A stretch of DNA of 36,129 nucleotides from Planctomycetota bacterium (GCA_027624335.1 JAQBWV010000042.1:1-36129), one strand, 5' to 3'. Counted from the stretch's first letter, positions 26,606-35,891 are shown. Notes: a model not told the origin generated them from the sequence alone. Made by a program: numbers and translations.

Positions 26606-27775
26606 ATGAGCCGTAGCGACAGCAACGACCGGTTGTTTGAACCGTACGATCCGGCTGAGTTACTGCGTCTCCGTCGAGGCTTGAAATCGTGGTACGCGAA
26701 ACGTGCTCGCGATCTTCCATGGCGGAACATCGGAGAACCGTACCGCGTCTGGATCAGTGAGATCATGCTGCAGCAAACGACGGTCGCAACCGTCATTTCC
26801 TACTTCGAGCGGTTTACGAAACGGTTCCCAACAATTCACGACCTGGCTCAGGCCGAGCAGGACGACGTACTTCGCTACTGGGAAGGCCTCGGCTACTACA
26901 GTCGAGCGAGAAACATCCACAAAACTGCCAGGCTGCTTGTTGAACAAAGTGATGGCGTGTTTCCTCGCACCACGGCAGAGCTCACGGCTCTGCCTGGCAT
27001 TGGTCGTTACACCGCCGGAGCGATCATGTCATTCGCGTTTGATCGACCGGGTGCAATCGTCGAGGCCAACACGTTGCGTCTCTACAGTCGGCTGTTGTGT
27101 CTGGAAGAAGGCCCAAAAGCGACTCACGGTCAAAAAGTTCTCTGGGCATTTGCCGAGCACCTGTTGCCTCGAAAGAACATCGGACCCTTCAATCAGTCGC
27201 TGATGGATCTCGGCGCAACGATCTGCAGGTCGAACGATCCTGATTGTCACGAGTGCCCGTTGCTGGCTCACTGCCGCGCCGCAAAGTCTGATCGACAGCA
27301 CGAGATTCCCTTCGCTATGCCGAAGCAGCAGATTACTTCGGTTATCGAAGTGTCCGTTGCCGTGCGCAACCATGACCGCTTTCTGCTGCGTCGATATCCC
27401 GAAGGTCAACGCTGGGCGGGGCTCTGGGACTTTGTTCGCTTCCCATTGGGCGATGCCGAGTCGCTCGTTCCGGACGCCGGACTGTCAAAGAGCGATATGG
27501 TGCCTCGCAAACTGGTGGCACATCTCGAACTGTCAATCCGCGAGTCCACCGGCGCGGAAATTCAGCTCGACCGATTTCTCAAAGAGCTACGTCACAGCGT
27601 GACTCGCTATAGAATCAGCCTGCTGTGCTTTCTCGCGTCAGCCGAGCATGCTGTTCCCGAGTGCAACGACAATCTGCATTGGGTCCGTGCAGAGCAACTC
27701 GACGATTATCCGTTGTCGACGACGGGAAGAAAACTCGCGGTGATCATTCAACGCAGCCAGCCGACACTGTTCTGA
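26606..27775 (+). CDS. mutY: A/G-specific adenine DNA glycosylase
   Basis: MutY removes adenine mispaired with 8-oxoguanine, the last barrier against G-to-T mutations after oxidation. The 389-aa protein has catalytic E52 in VWISEIMLQQTTV, the helix-hairpin-helix LPGIGRYTAGAI (129-140), a complete C-X6-C-X2-C-X5-C iron-sulfur site (C207, C214, C217, C223) and a C-terminal NUDIX-like domain for recognising 8-oxoguanine (from about 240). Where E. coli has the second catalytic acid, Asp138, in DGNVKRVL, this protein reads EANTLRLY with Glu153. Its ATG lies eight bases after the stop of the MnmE-like gene, so the two are very probably co-transcribed. Confidence 0.95.
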   Translation: MSRSDSNDRLFEPYDPAELLRLRRGLKSWYAKRARDLPWRNIGEPYRVWISEIMLQQTTVATVISYFERFTKRFPTIHDLAQAEQDDVLRYWEGLGYYSRARNIHKTARLLVEQSDGVFPRTTAELTALPGIGRYTAGAIMSFAFDRPGAIVEANTLRLYSRLLCLEEGPKATHGQKVLWAFAEHLLPRKNIGPFNQSLMDLGATICRSNDPDCHECPLLAHCRAAKSDRQHEIPFAMPKQQITSVIEVSVAVRNHDRFLLRRYPEGQRWAGLWDFVRFPLGDAESLVPDAGLSKSDMVPRKLVAHLELSIRESTGAEIQLDRFLKELRHSVTRYRISLLCFLASAEHAVPECNDNLHWVRAEQLDDYPLSTTGRKLAVIIQRSQPTLF

Positions 27776-27929
27776 GTTCAGCTCAAGCCGGTTTCGTTTC
27801 GCCACACTTACACATCACGAAAATCTCGTTTCGAGACCCGGCATGAAACCTCTCGCGGCTGTGCCGTTTTGGTGGCCAGCATTAGTGCCACCCGCAGAGA
27901 GTATGGAGAACAACCAGCATTCAACGAAT

Positions 27930-27962
27930 AGAGGGGCAAGGCCACATGGACTTCGCCCCTCT
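27930..27962. terminator. Hairpin between convergent mutY and porin genes
   Basis: AGAGGGGC (27930-27937) pairs with GCCCCTCT (27955-27962); an inner AAG/CTT extends the stem with one bulged base. It lies 37 bases beyond the porin stop codon. There is no T-run on either side, so it may be a Rho-assisted or bidirectional terminator. Confidence 0.5.
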
Positions 27963-27998
27963 CGGATGTTGGAAAATCAGGTTGTCAGAGCCACGCTG

Positions 27999-29618
27999 CT
28001 AAAACGTCAGCGTTGACATGAAGTAGAAGAATCTCGCGTCGCTGCGGTTGATCGCGGGATCCTGCGTAACCGCATCGCCGTACCAGAACCAGGAATAGCC
28101 GGACTGGAACTGAAGATTCTTACTCGCCTGCCAGGTTGCAACGATGTCAAGTTCCGTGCCGATGTTCGTGGCTGTCGTTCCCGGAGCTGCAGGATTCGGG
28201 AATGGAGCGTTGGCGACGTTGTAAATCGGGTCGGAACTTTGGGCCTTGTCGAACCAGTGCAGAGCGCTGACGACTGTCAGCTTCGAAGTCGGTTTGACAA
28301 CTCCCTGCAGGCTGTAGTCCAGCAGGTTGGAGCCGTTCAGGTTGTCAATGATACCCCAATGTGCGTGGCCCAGTGGGAAGAGAGTGCTGACCGTATTATT
28401 CGTGCCGTTGGCAGGAGACTTGTCCCCGGAGCCGTACCAGAAGACGCCCTTGAGCGTCGGAGACCAGGCGACATCACTCCAGGTGTATCCGAGCACGCTG
28501 GACACGAATCCCGCTTGAATGTCCTCATTGATGCCTGTGCGGAATGACTCCTCTCCGAACTGGTAAGCACCTTCGAGTTCCCAGTTCCAGACTCCCGCGA
28601 CGCGGTCACACTCCTTAACCGCGTGCTTGCCTTCCCAGCGTGCACCGATCGTGTGGCGGGTTCCATCGATTCTGTCGGTCCTGTCCGCGTCCTCTTCATT
28701 AAGCCAGAGCCAGTACAGATCCAGCTTTTGGTTCTCGGTCCCCTTCCATGTCGAGTAAACCCCACTGAACCACTTGCTCTGGTCAGGGTGGTCTGCGCTG
28801 GTGGGGCGGAAAAGGTTGCCGGCGGCTCCGTTTACAGGACGAGTGGCGAAGGCGTCAATGTCCCAGTCTTCTGAGGAATAGTAAAACTTGATTCCCTCGA
28901 AGTTTCGGAACGTGTTTGACCATCCGAGTGGTGAAACGAGGTGCTGTGACCCGTACTGCAGGAACTGGCGACCAACTCGTGCCCGCAATATGCCCTCGTC
29001 GCCCTCAGCAATTGTGAAATCCGCATAGAACTGGAGCAGGTCAGATCGATTCTGGTCGATGGGCGTAACGGAGACGTTTTCACGATTGAAAATGGATGCG
29101 TCAATTGCCTGGACATAGGCTGTGAATGCGTCACCCTGCTTCACTTCAAGATGAGGAGTGAATCGCCAGAGGTCATAATTGCCCGAGTTTGGTCGACCTG
29201 CATCAACCGGCCTCAAGCGATTACTTTCGTCCATGAATCGGTATCGCAATTCGCCACCGACCGAGTAAGTCCAGCAATCATCCAGCGGTTGATTCTTCAG
29301 AAAGCCGAGCAGTGGCTCGTCGCTGAGCAGAGGGCATCCGATGTCCCAGGCAGATGAACCGCCATCGCACGCCTGCGATGCTCCGCAGGTTGCTGAGTCA
29401 CATACGGGTGGACCAGCTAACGTGCTAGTAAAACTGGCCTGTTGGGTCTGTGGTTGGGGCTGTAAGTGGCCCGTCAACTCGCTCGGCAGCACCTCTTCTT
29501 TTGCTGAGGCGCTCAGTCTTTCCACTACCGGTGTGATGCTCGGATCGTTCGCTTGGACACTTAGTGCCGAAAGGGCAATGCTTCCGGCGTAAATGCCGAT
29601 CAAGAACAGTTGTTTCAT
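27999..29618 (-). CDS. Alginate-export-type outer-membrane porin
   Basis: A 539-aa secreted protein: signal peptide MKQLFLIGIYAGSIALSA with cleavage after SVQA, a Pro/Gln/Cys-containing linker to about residue 95, then a large barrel. YSVGGELRYRFMDESNRLRP and LLQFYADFTIAEGDEGILRARVG with GRQFLQYGSQHLVSP are the strands that mark the alginate_exp (AlgE-like) family in planctomycetes and Bacteroidetes, and the protein ends in LTF, as outer-membrane barrels do. It could carry an oligosaccharide or a hydrophobic compound. I start at 29618 because the signal peptide begins there and AAAGAG lies upstream; the frame is open to 29699. The nearest minus-strand gene upstream is 330 bases away. Confidence 0.85.
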   Translation of the reverse strand: MKQLFLIGIYAGSIALSALSVQANDPSITPVVERLSASAKEEVLPSELTGHLQPQPQTQQASFTSTLAGPPVCDSATCGASQACDGGSSAWDIGCPLLSDEPLLGFLKNQPLDDCWTYSVGGELRYRFMDESNRLRPVDAGRPNSGNYDLWRFTPHLEVKQGDAFTAYVQAIDASIFNRENVSVTPIDQNRSDLLQFYADFTIAEGDEGILRARVGRQFLQYGSQHLVSPLGWSNTFRNFEGIKFYYSSEDWDIDAFATRPVNGAAGNLFRPTSADHPDQSKWFSGVYSTWKGTENQKLDLYWLWLNEEDADRTDRIDGTRHTIGARWEGKHAVKECDRVAGVWNWELEGAYQFGEESFRTGINEDIQAGFVSSVLGYTWSDVAWSPTLKGVFWYGSGDKSPANGTNNTVSTLFPLGHAHWGIIDNLNGSNLLDYSLQGVVKPTSKLTVVSALHWFDKAQSSDPIYNVANAPFPNPAAPGTTATNIGTELDIVATWQASKNLQFQSGYSWFWYGDAVTQDPAINRSDARFFYFMSTLTF

Positions 29619-29949
29619 CTGAATCGTCTCTTTCCGCAGGAATTGTTGGCGGCGGGATTCGATGGAATCAGGAGAGCCTAAAGTACCGTTTCTTAACATT
29701 CATTCGGCGATGGCAGGCGCGAATCGTGAGAACCTGCAGCATGCGTGTTCGAAATCGACTGCGACCGGCAGAATCCGAACATCGAAACTACGCAGACTGC
29801 ATAATCGATACGTGGCATGCCTCATGTGGTGGAAGCGCGGTGCAGGAACTGCGCGCAGGTTGTGCCGCAAAACCTGTCACGACCGGGGCGAAGCACGACA
29901 CGTCGAGGCTCCTGAGACCTGAATGTTTCGCTTGCGATTCCGTATGGAA
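29619..29949. other. Gene-free stretch upstream of the porin
   Basis: About 330 bases between two minus-strand genes. Short plus-strand frames lack ribosome sites and motifs. It should hold the promoter of the porin; no clear hexamers found. Confidence 0.5.
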
Positions 29950-30243
29950 CTATGCCGTCGGCTTTTCTCCGGGTTGCCGGGAAACGGTCGCTCTTACAGC
30001 GAGAATCACAATCGCCGTCCCGATGAAGATAGCAGCGATCGACTCACGGAAGGATTGAAGCTCGCCATGCAGCAGCGAAGCTCCCTCCGACACCAATAGA
30101 AGTCCCAACAGACACACTCCTGATGCCATGGCCTGTCGTAGCGGCTGGCGGTGAATCAAGACTCCGAGCAACCCGACGGCGACCAGCAGAATGCCGAGGT
30201 TTCCAAATCTTGTCAGCGCCAGCAAATCACGGGGATCGTTCAT
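29950..30243 (-). CDS. Small three-helix membrane protein, possibly NuoK-like
   Basis: A 97-aa protein with three hydrophobic segments (about 16-34, 39-56 and 68-87). The first ends in VGLLGVLIHRQPLRQAMAS, recalling the pattern at the end of the first helix in NuoK (G..G.L.RRN....M), the proton-channel subunit of complex I, or MrpC. The overall helix spacing also fits NuoK. However, the ELMLN motif of NuoK is not recognisable and no other complex I or Mrp genes are near, so the call is tentative. I start at the ATG at 30243; a frame start at 30267 would add eight residues. It reads away from the FAD/Fe-S dehydrogenase gene, with a large gap between. Confidence 0.6.
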   Translation of the reverse strand: MNDPRDLLALTRFGNLGILLVAVGLLGVLIHRQPLRQAMASGVCLLGLLLVSEGASLLHGELQSFRESIAAIFIGTAIVILAVRATVSRQPGEKPTA

Positions 30244-30726
30244 AATGCTGTACGACCTGTGCTTCAAATCGACAGGAAAAGTGCATTAATCGAAGGTCAG
30301 GGAATAATAGTCACGATGATGAGGCATAAGCAGCCGCTGATCTTCGCTTCTGCAGCTTGCGTCCTGACTAAACGCCGCTCATGATGCGCCATTATCTCTT
30401 TCAAAATCAAAGGTTGCGACAAACTGCGAGGTTGTCACAACGAACTGCCGAACAATGGTCGCGTAGCCATGGAGAAATACCTCGCAATACCAGCAGGCCA
30501 GCTTCAACAACAGTCCACTTCGCATCGAAATGGAAATCGCCTGGCAAGACGAGCGAGCAGGCAAGGTAGCAGCGATCAGGACTCAGCTTCGGACTGATTT
30601 TGTACGGCATCAACTCGAAACCCATCAACTCCTGCAACAGTCTATAGCAGGACCCTGTTGCCTTCAGCAATTCTCGTCGACGAATGATGATCACTTGCAG
30701 AGGGCAGCTCCGCAGGATTAACGGCC
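30244..30726. other. Gene-free divergent intergenic stretch
   Basis: About 480 bases between the small membrane protein and the large dehydrogenase, which are divergent. Frames on both strands lack ribosome sites and motifs. A short palindrome, GTTGTCACAAC near 30434-30444, may be an operator half-site but this is speculative. Otherwise I see nothing in it. Confidence 0.5.
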
Positions 30727-33700
30727 TTGGACGAGCAGCAGCGGCGTATTCTGGAAGATCTCTCCGTCGATTTCGGCGGCGATGTACGCTGTGATGACGT
30801 AGCCGTCGCAATGTATGCATCCGATGCCAGCCTGTTCGAAGTGAAGCCGCTGGGTGTCGCCTTTCCACGCAACTCAGACGACGTCGCAACGCTGACTCGA
30901 TACTCCAGCGAATCAAATGTACCACTTATCGCCCGTGGGGCTGGCACTAACGTGGCCGGATCGTCGCTCGGTGCGGGATTGATCGTCGACTTCTCTCGTT
31001 ACATGAACGAGATTCTCTCGATGGATGAATCGTCGGTGACAGTGCAGCCAGGCATTGTGCTTGCTCAGCTGAATCGCGAACTGCGAAAAGTCGGTCGCTA
31101 CTTTCCGCCGGACCCTTCAACAGCCGAAGTCACAACCATCGGGGGAATGGTCGCTGTGGACTCGGCCGGTTCGCGAGCTGTTCGAGTCGGCTCAACGCGC
31201 GACCACGTCATTGGCATCGAGATGGCAGTCGCCGGCGGACATCTGCTGTGCTTCGGGAAAGAGTTACTGCAGTTTTCACGCAGCGTTTCCGATGAATCTG
31301 TGATTTCGCAATCAGTCAGTGTTGAGACTGCTGACGAAGAAGACCGCTCGTTAGCGGCAGCATCCGTCAAACGCACCATCGTCAGCCGACTGGCGAAGCT
31401 CCTCGCTGACAATGATGAGCTGATCCGAGAACGCCAGCCACCGCTTCTGAGGAATTCTAGTGGTTATTATCTGCGCGGAGTTCGTAACGTCGATTCGCTG
31501 AACATGCCGCGATTGCTTACCGGTTCAGAAGGAACTCTGGGACTGATGACCGAGGTGAAGTTGCACACGTCACCTTTGCCGGAATTCCGCAGCGTGGCGC
31601 TACTTCTCTTCGGGAAGATGGAAGACGCGATTGACTCCGTACAGGCGATAACGACGCAGCAACCCAGTGCGTGCGATCTGTTCGACCGTCGATTGTTGAT
31701 GCTTGGTCGAGAGAACGATTCCCGTTTTGCAAACTTCATTCCACCAAATGCAGAAGCCGGGCTGCTGATCGAACAGACTGGTTTCAGTGAGCAACAGGCA
31801 CGCGACCGGCTCAACGCGACGATCACCGCTGCCAGCTCAATACATCCGGACGTGGTGATTGCACTGGAAGCCTGGGATCCCGACGGCGTGGAATTTCTGT
31901 GGGAACTGCCACACCGTGTCGTCAGCCTGCTGGCTCGGATGCGTGGCGGCACACGACCACTGCCTTTCGTCGAGGATGTTGCCATCCCTCCCGAAGCACT
32001 GCAGGAATTCTTCGTCCGAATCCAGCAGGTGCTTCACAAGCATGACATCACTGCGTCGTTGTATTCGCACGCGGCATCGGGCCAGGTCCACATGCGGCCA
32101 TTCATGACGACTCCGCGAAAGAATGATGGACGGCGGCTGAACGCACTGGTTCACGATTTCAACGAAGTCGCCACTTCTCTCGGAGGCACGATCAGTGGTG
32201 AACACGGCGATGGACTGTCGCGGTCGGCGTTTGTCAAAACGCAGTACGGTCCGCTGTACTCAGTGTTTCGCCAGGTGAAAGACATCTTCGACCCGCACAA
32301 TCTGATGAACCCTGGCAAGATCATCACCGAAGAGAACACGTTTCCCACCTCAAAGTTTCGCCCGGAACTCGTCGACGACAACGGCTTCGTTCCAAAGAGC
32401 GGACTCGTCCAACTGCAGTTGAACTGGTCACTTGAAGAGCTTTCCGTCGTTGCTGAAACCTGCAACGGTTGCGGAGTGTGCCGGACTCAACAGGAAGAAC
32501 TCAGGATGTGTCCGTTCTTCCGTAACGACCCGTCGGAAGAATCCAGCCCGCGATCCAAAGCCAACGTGATGCGAAGTCTGGTCAGCGGAACATCTGACCC
32601 GACGACACGGTCGTCGCCCGAGTTTCAAAAGCTGGCGTCATTATGCTTCAACTGCCGGCAATGCGAACTTGAGTGTCCCACCAATGTTCGCATTCCGCAT
32701 CTTATGATCGAGGCCAAGGCTCAGGCTGCAGAATCGTCAGGGACCGACCGCGCGACGTGGTTTCTGTCTCGCGCACACTTTTTCGGGGCGATCGGCTGCA
32801 GGGCGTCATGGTTTTCAAACCGGCTGCTTCGTAATCGAATCGCCCGCTGGCTCGTCGAAAAAACTTTCAAGATACACCGCGACCGGGAACTACCCGAATT
32901 CGCTCGACGATCATATCTCTCAACGTTGCCCGCTGAAGTTACTGACTCCGCTCCGAAACCCCGACAGGAGGCTGTCGTCTACTTCGTCGACCACTTTGCG
33001 AACTACCACGATCCGGAACTGGCAGAAGCCTTCGTCGCCGTCATGGAACATCACGGGATTCGAGTTCACGTTCCCGCCGGACAGGTCGGTTCCGGCATGG
33101 CCATGGTTTCGACCGGTGATCTCAACGCCGCACGCAGAATTGCCGAAGGCAACATTCGGGAATTGTCGGTGTTAGCTCGCGAAGGTCTTCCCATCGTCTG
33201 CACTGAACCCGCCGCCGCCCTTTGTCTCAGAGAAGATTATCCGATGCTCGTCGAGCATCCTGACACGCGACTCATCTCAGGACTGGCTATCGAAGCCGGT
33301 GCGTATCTGCAGACACTTTTCGCGATAGGGCGACTTAAGACGGACTTTGCTCCGCTCCCACTGCGTATCGGATACCACGAACCTTGCCACCTGCGAGCAC
33401 TTCGAAACGGTCGACCGCTGCGTGAACTGCTCGAGCAGATTCCGGAACTCGATGTCATTGTTCTGGAAAAGGGGTGCTCCGGCATGGCAGGCACATTCGG
33501 ACTGACGCGAGACAACTTCGAGTTGTCGCTGGAAATCGGGCGTCCTCTTATGGAGCGAATGCAACAGCCCGACTTTATGATGGGCGCTACCGAGTGCAGC
33601 AGTTGCCGACTACAGATGCAGCAGGGCTCGTCACTGGAAACAATTCATCCTCTCAAGCTGCTGGCCGCCTCGTACGGCCTGATGCCAATACTGCGGCAAC

Positions 33701-33732
33701 GGCTGCTGAATCTGGCAGCTTCACATTCATAA
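30727..33732 (+). CDS. FAD/Fe-S D-2-hydroxyacid dehydrogenase (YdiJ-like GlcD-GlcF fusion)
   Basis: A 1001-aa cytoplasmic or membrane-associated flavoprotein that should oxidise a D-2-hydroxyacid (D-lactate, D-2-hydroxyglutarate or glycolate) and pass electrons to the respiratory chain. The first half is a PCMH-type FAD domain (ARGAGTNVAGSS at 69-80, FPPDPSTAEVTTIGG at 126-140) and an oxidase C-terminal domain with SGEHGDGLSR (490-499). Two 4Fe-4S sites follow: C579, C582, C585, C595 and C640, C643, C646, C650. Of two CCG domains, the second is intact (HEPCHLR at 884-890, GCSGMAGTFG at 916-925, ECSSC at 956-960); the first reads GSG instead of CCG. Start is TTG with GCAGGA about nine bases upstream. 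Size and order match E. coli YdiJ. Confidence 0.92.
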   Translation: MDEQQRRILEDLSVDFGGDVRCDDVAVAMYASDASLFEVKPLGVAFPRNSDDVATLTRYSSESNVPLIARGAGTNVAGSSLGAGLIVDFSRYMNEILSMDESSVTVQPGIVLAQLNRELRKVGRYFPPDPSTAEVTTIGGMVAVDSAGSRAVRVGSTRDHVIGIEMAVAGGHLLCFGKELLQFSRSVSDESVISQSVSVETADEEDRSLAAASVKRTIVSRLAKLLADNDELIRERQPPLLRNSSGYYLRGVRNVDSLNMPRLLTGSEGTLGLMTEVKLHTSPLPEFRSVALLLFGKMEDAIDSVQAITTQQPSACDLFDRRLLMLGRENDSRFANFIPPNAEAGLLIEQTGFSEQQARDRLNATITAASSIHPDVVIALEAWDPDGVEFLWELPHRVVSLLARMRGGTRPLPFVEDVAIPPEALQEFFVRIQQVLHKHDITASLYSHAASGQVHMRPFMTTPRKNDGRRLNALVHDFNEVATSLGGTISGEHGDGLSRSAFVKTQYGPLYSVFRQVKDIFDPHNLMNPGKIITEENTFPTSKFRPELVDDNGFVPKSGLVQLQLNWSLEELSVVAETCNGCGVCRTQQEELRMCPFFRNDPSEESSPRSKANVMRSLVSGTSDPTTRSSPEFQKLASLCFNCRQCELECPTNVRIPHLMIEAKAQAAESSGTDRATWFLSRAHFFGAIGCRASWFSNRLLRNRIARWLVEKTFKIHRDRELPEFARRSYLSTLPAEVTDSAPKPRQEAVVYFVDHFANYHDPELAEAFVAVMEHHGIRVHVPAGQVGSGMAMVSTGDLNAARRIAEGNIRELSVLAREGLPIVCTEPAAALCLREDYPMLVEHPDTRLISGLAIEAGAYLQTLFAIGRLKTDFAPLPLRIGYHEPCHLRALRNGRPLRELLEQIPELDVIVLEKGCSGMAGTFGLTRDNFELSLEIGRPLMERMQQPDFMMGATECSSCRLQMQQGSSLETIHPLKLLAASYGLMPILRQRLLNLAASHS

Positions 33733-33849
33733 CTTTCAGTGTGCTCGTGCAAACGCCGCAGCGGACGCCACGCAGACTGGCAACGTCGTACGAGTCACGT
33801 TTTCAGGGTTCACCAGCAAGCCGTTTCGCCACTCACCTGACTGCGATTT

Positions 33850-35124
33850 ATGACCGACCCGAACAACGACGACGCATTCGAGCCGGAACTTGATGGGTTC
33901 CCAACTGACATCGACCCGCGCCGAGTTCTTTCGCGTGTGCAGATTGAAGTGCTGGCCAGCGAGTACGCCGACAAGGCCCGACAGGGACTGAACCCATCGA
34001 TTGACGGCTACATCGAACGCTATCCCGAAATGGCTGCACAGATTCGTGAACTCTTCCCGATGGTCGCCGCACTGGAACAGTGGAAGTCGGACCGTGAGTC
34101 AGAGGTGCTTCGAGCACAACTTCCCGACCAGTTCAAACTGAAGCAACTTGGTGACTGTCGACTTGTTCGTGAAATCGGTCGCGGTGGAATGGGAGTTGTC
34201 TTTGAGGCACTGGAAGGCAGCATCGAACGTCGAGTCGCTGTCAAACTGCTGCCCTGGCGAATTTCAATGGTGCCACACCGGCAGGAACGATTCGAACGAG
34301 AAGCCCAGACGATTGCAAAATTGCGTCACGCGAACATCGTCCCGATCTTCCGCTTCGGTCGGCATGACGATTACGCCTACTATGTCATGCAGTACGTCGA
34401 GAGCATGAACCTGGGACAGCTGATTTCAGCCCTGGTTGAGCGTGAGCACGTTTCGTTCGCACTGGAAATCAAAGATCAAATCAGTTCGAAAATCGAAGAT
34501 GGCAGTCCGACGTCCGCGCCCACAGAACGTAAAGGATTGAAACGAGACTCGTGGAAGAGCTTTGCACGAATGGGAGCACAGGTCGCCCAGGCGCTCCGAC
34601 ACGCTCACCGGAAAGGCGTGCTGCATAACGACGTGAAGCCGGGGAATCTGCTGATCGACGCCGCCGGCAAGGTTTTCGTAACTGACTTCGGACTGGCAGA
34701 ACCGCTGGACTCGGATTCTTCTGATCACGATGACGCGGTCAACGGAACGCTGAAGTACATGGCTCCGGAGCGTTTTCTGGGAATCTGCGACGAAACCAGC
34801 GACGTTTACTCGTTGGGCATCACTCTTCTGGAACTCGTCACGCAACAACCAGCATTCATTGCCGACAGTCGAAGCGAACTGATCAATGCCATCAACGCCG
34901 GTCATGTCAGAAATGCTCGTGAGAACCGCAGTGAGATTCCTGTCGATCTGGACGCAGTGATTTCGAAGGCGGTGTCACTTGATCCCGACAACCGGTATCA
35001 ATCACCCGGTGAGATGGCATCGGACCTGCTGCGATTCATCAACGACGAACGCGTGGCCGCTCGATCAGGTCGCCGATTCCTCGGATGGCTTCGCCGCAAG
35101 AGCAAGGGCCGGTCGAACAGCTGA
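33850..35124 (+). CDS. Serine/threonine protein kinase (Hanks type) with HND catalytic loop
   Basis: A 424-aa soluble kinase. Residues 1-100 are a planctomycete-type N-terminal helical region (VLASEYADKARQGLNPSIDG YIERYPE-like, often called the kinase-associated extension). The kinase domain has GRGGMGVVFEA (110-120), K132 in VAVKLL, H259-N260-D261 in LHNDVKPGNLL, D279-F280-G281 and A305-P306-E307. The usual HRD Arg is Asn, so it is a non-RD kinase. A polar insertion of about 40 residues (195-237) lies between the lobes. There is no membrane helix and no sensor domain, only a short basic tail after the kinase. It follows the dehydrogenase gene by 117 bases; targets are unknown. Confidence 0.92.
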   Translation: MTDPNNDDAFEPELDGFPTDIDPRRVLSRVQIEVLASEYADKARQGLNPSIDGYIERYPEMAAQIRELFPMVAALEQWKSDRESEVLRAQLPDQFKLKQLGDCRLVREIGRGGMGVVFEALEGSIERRVAVKLLPWRISMVPHRQERFEREAQTIAKLRHANIVPIFRFGRHDDYAYYVMQYVESMNLGQLISALVEREHVSFALEIKDQISSKIEDGSPTSAPTERKGLKRDSWKSFARMGAQVAQALRHAHRKGVLHNDVKPGNLLIDAAGKVFVTDFGLAEPLDSDSSDHDDAVNGTLKYMAPERFLGICDETSDVYSLGITLLELVTQQPAFIADSRSELINAINAGHVRNARENRSEIPVDLDAVISKAVSLDPDNRYQSPGEMASDLLRFINDERVAARSGRRFLGWLRRKSKGRSNS

Positions 35125-35233
35125 AATTCGACACGGTCAAGATCGGGCAATCATCGCGAAATCGACATAGCGACCTGAAGCAATCGCTCGATAAGCGGAC
35201 GGATCTGAGGTGCGATTCCTGCCCAGCCTGGAT

Positions 35234-35452
35234 TCAGGCTGATTTCCGCAGGACGACACTAGCCATGAGAACTTCGTATAAGTCCGCAGAAATCTGGACT
35301 TCCTCAGACGAAAAGTCGTCAACGAACGTTTTCCTTGAGACGTAAGCGTCCGCCAGAGATTCCAGAATCTCGCCAAGCCGAACGGTGACAGTCGCGGGGA
35401 TCGAGCATTGAACTGCATCATCAGACGAGAACAGTCGCAGACGGTTTCGCAT
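35234..35452 (-). CDS. Small conserved-type protein, 72 aa
   Basis: A short acidic protein with VRLGEILESLADAYVSRKTF and FSSEEVQISADLYEVLMA, a pattern I associate with a small uncharacterised planctomycete family (a domain of about 55 residues ending DLYEVL.A). AAGGA (about seven bases before the ATG at 35452) is among the best ribosome sites in the window and supports it being real. It converges on the kinase gene. No function is known to me; no signal peptide or membrane helix. Confidence 0.7.
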   Translation of the reverse strand: MRNRLRLFSSDDAVQCSIPATVTVRLGEILESLADAYVSRKTFVDDFSSEEVQISADLYEVLMASVVLRKSA

Positions 35453-35642
35453 CCTGAATTCCTTCCATGGAACCGCTGACTGGAATGGTCAGCGTGATCT
35501 CAAAGTGCGTTGCTTACGCAATTCAAGATCGGCAGGAAGGTTGTGCGGGCTCCAGCGAAAATTATGAAGTTCTGGAATTCTGATGCCGACGGGCCGTGCC
35601 GCGTGGGCGCACAGAATCAACGGCGAACTCGATCGAAGTGCA

Positions 35643-35891
35643 TCAGGCTTCAGCAAGACGCGACTGATACAGCCGTTGGATGTCCTCGACCGTGACTGTA
35701 ATTTCTCGCGTGAAGCCCGTGTGGGCTCGTTCGTACTGGATCTTCGAGGCCAGTTCCGGTGCCTGATGAACTGCACTTGAAAGCCAGCGTCGATCAGCAG
35801 CGTCCAGCTGACCCACACTTGGGTCCCACAGCGTTGTTGTCTCGACCACAAGCTGCTCGATGCGTGCGTCGTATTTGCTCATGCCTGCCAT
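35643..35891 (-). CDS. Small protein, 82 aa, unknown function
   Basis: Helical, charged product: YDARIEQLVVETTTLWDPSV and LDAADRRWLSSAVHQAPEL, then a basic/acidic C terminus ending TVEDIQRLYQSRLAEA. I choose the ATG at 35891 because AAGGTGG lies eight bases upstream; the frame extends to a GTG at 35903, and an ATG at 35882 is possible. No family recognised. It lies 190 bases upstream of the 72-aa gene on the same strand and could share its transcript. Confidence 0.6.
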   Translation of the reverse strand: MAGMSKYDARIEQLVVETTTLWDPSVGQLDAADRRWLSSAVHQAPELASKIQYERAHTGFTREITVTVEDIQRLYQSRLAEA

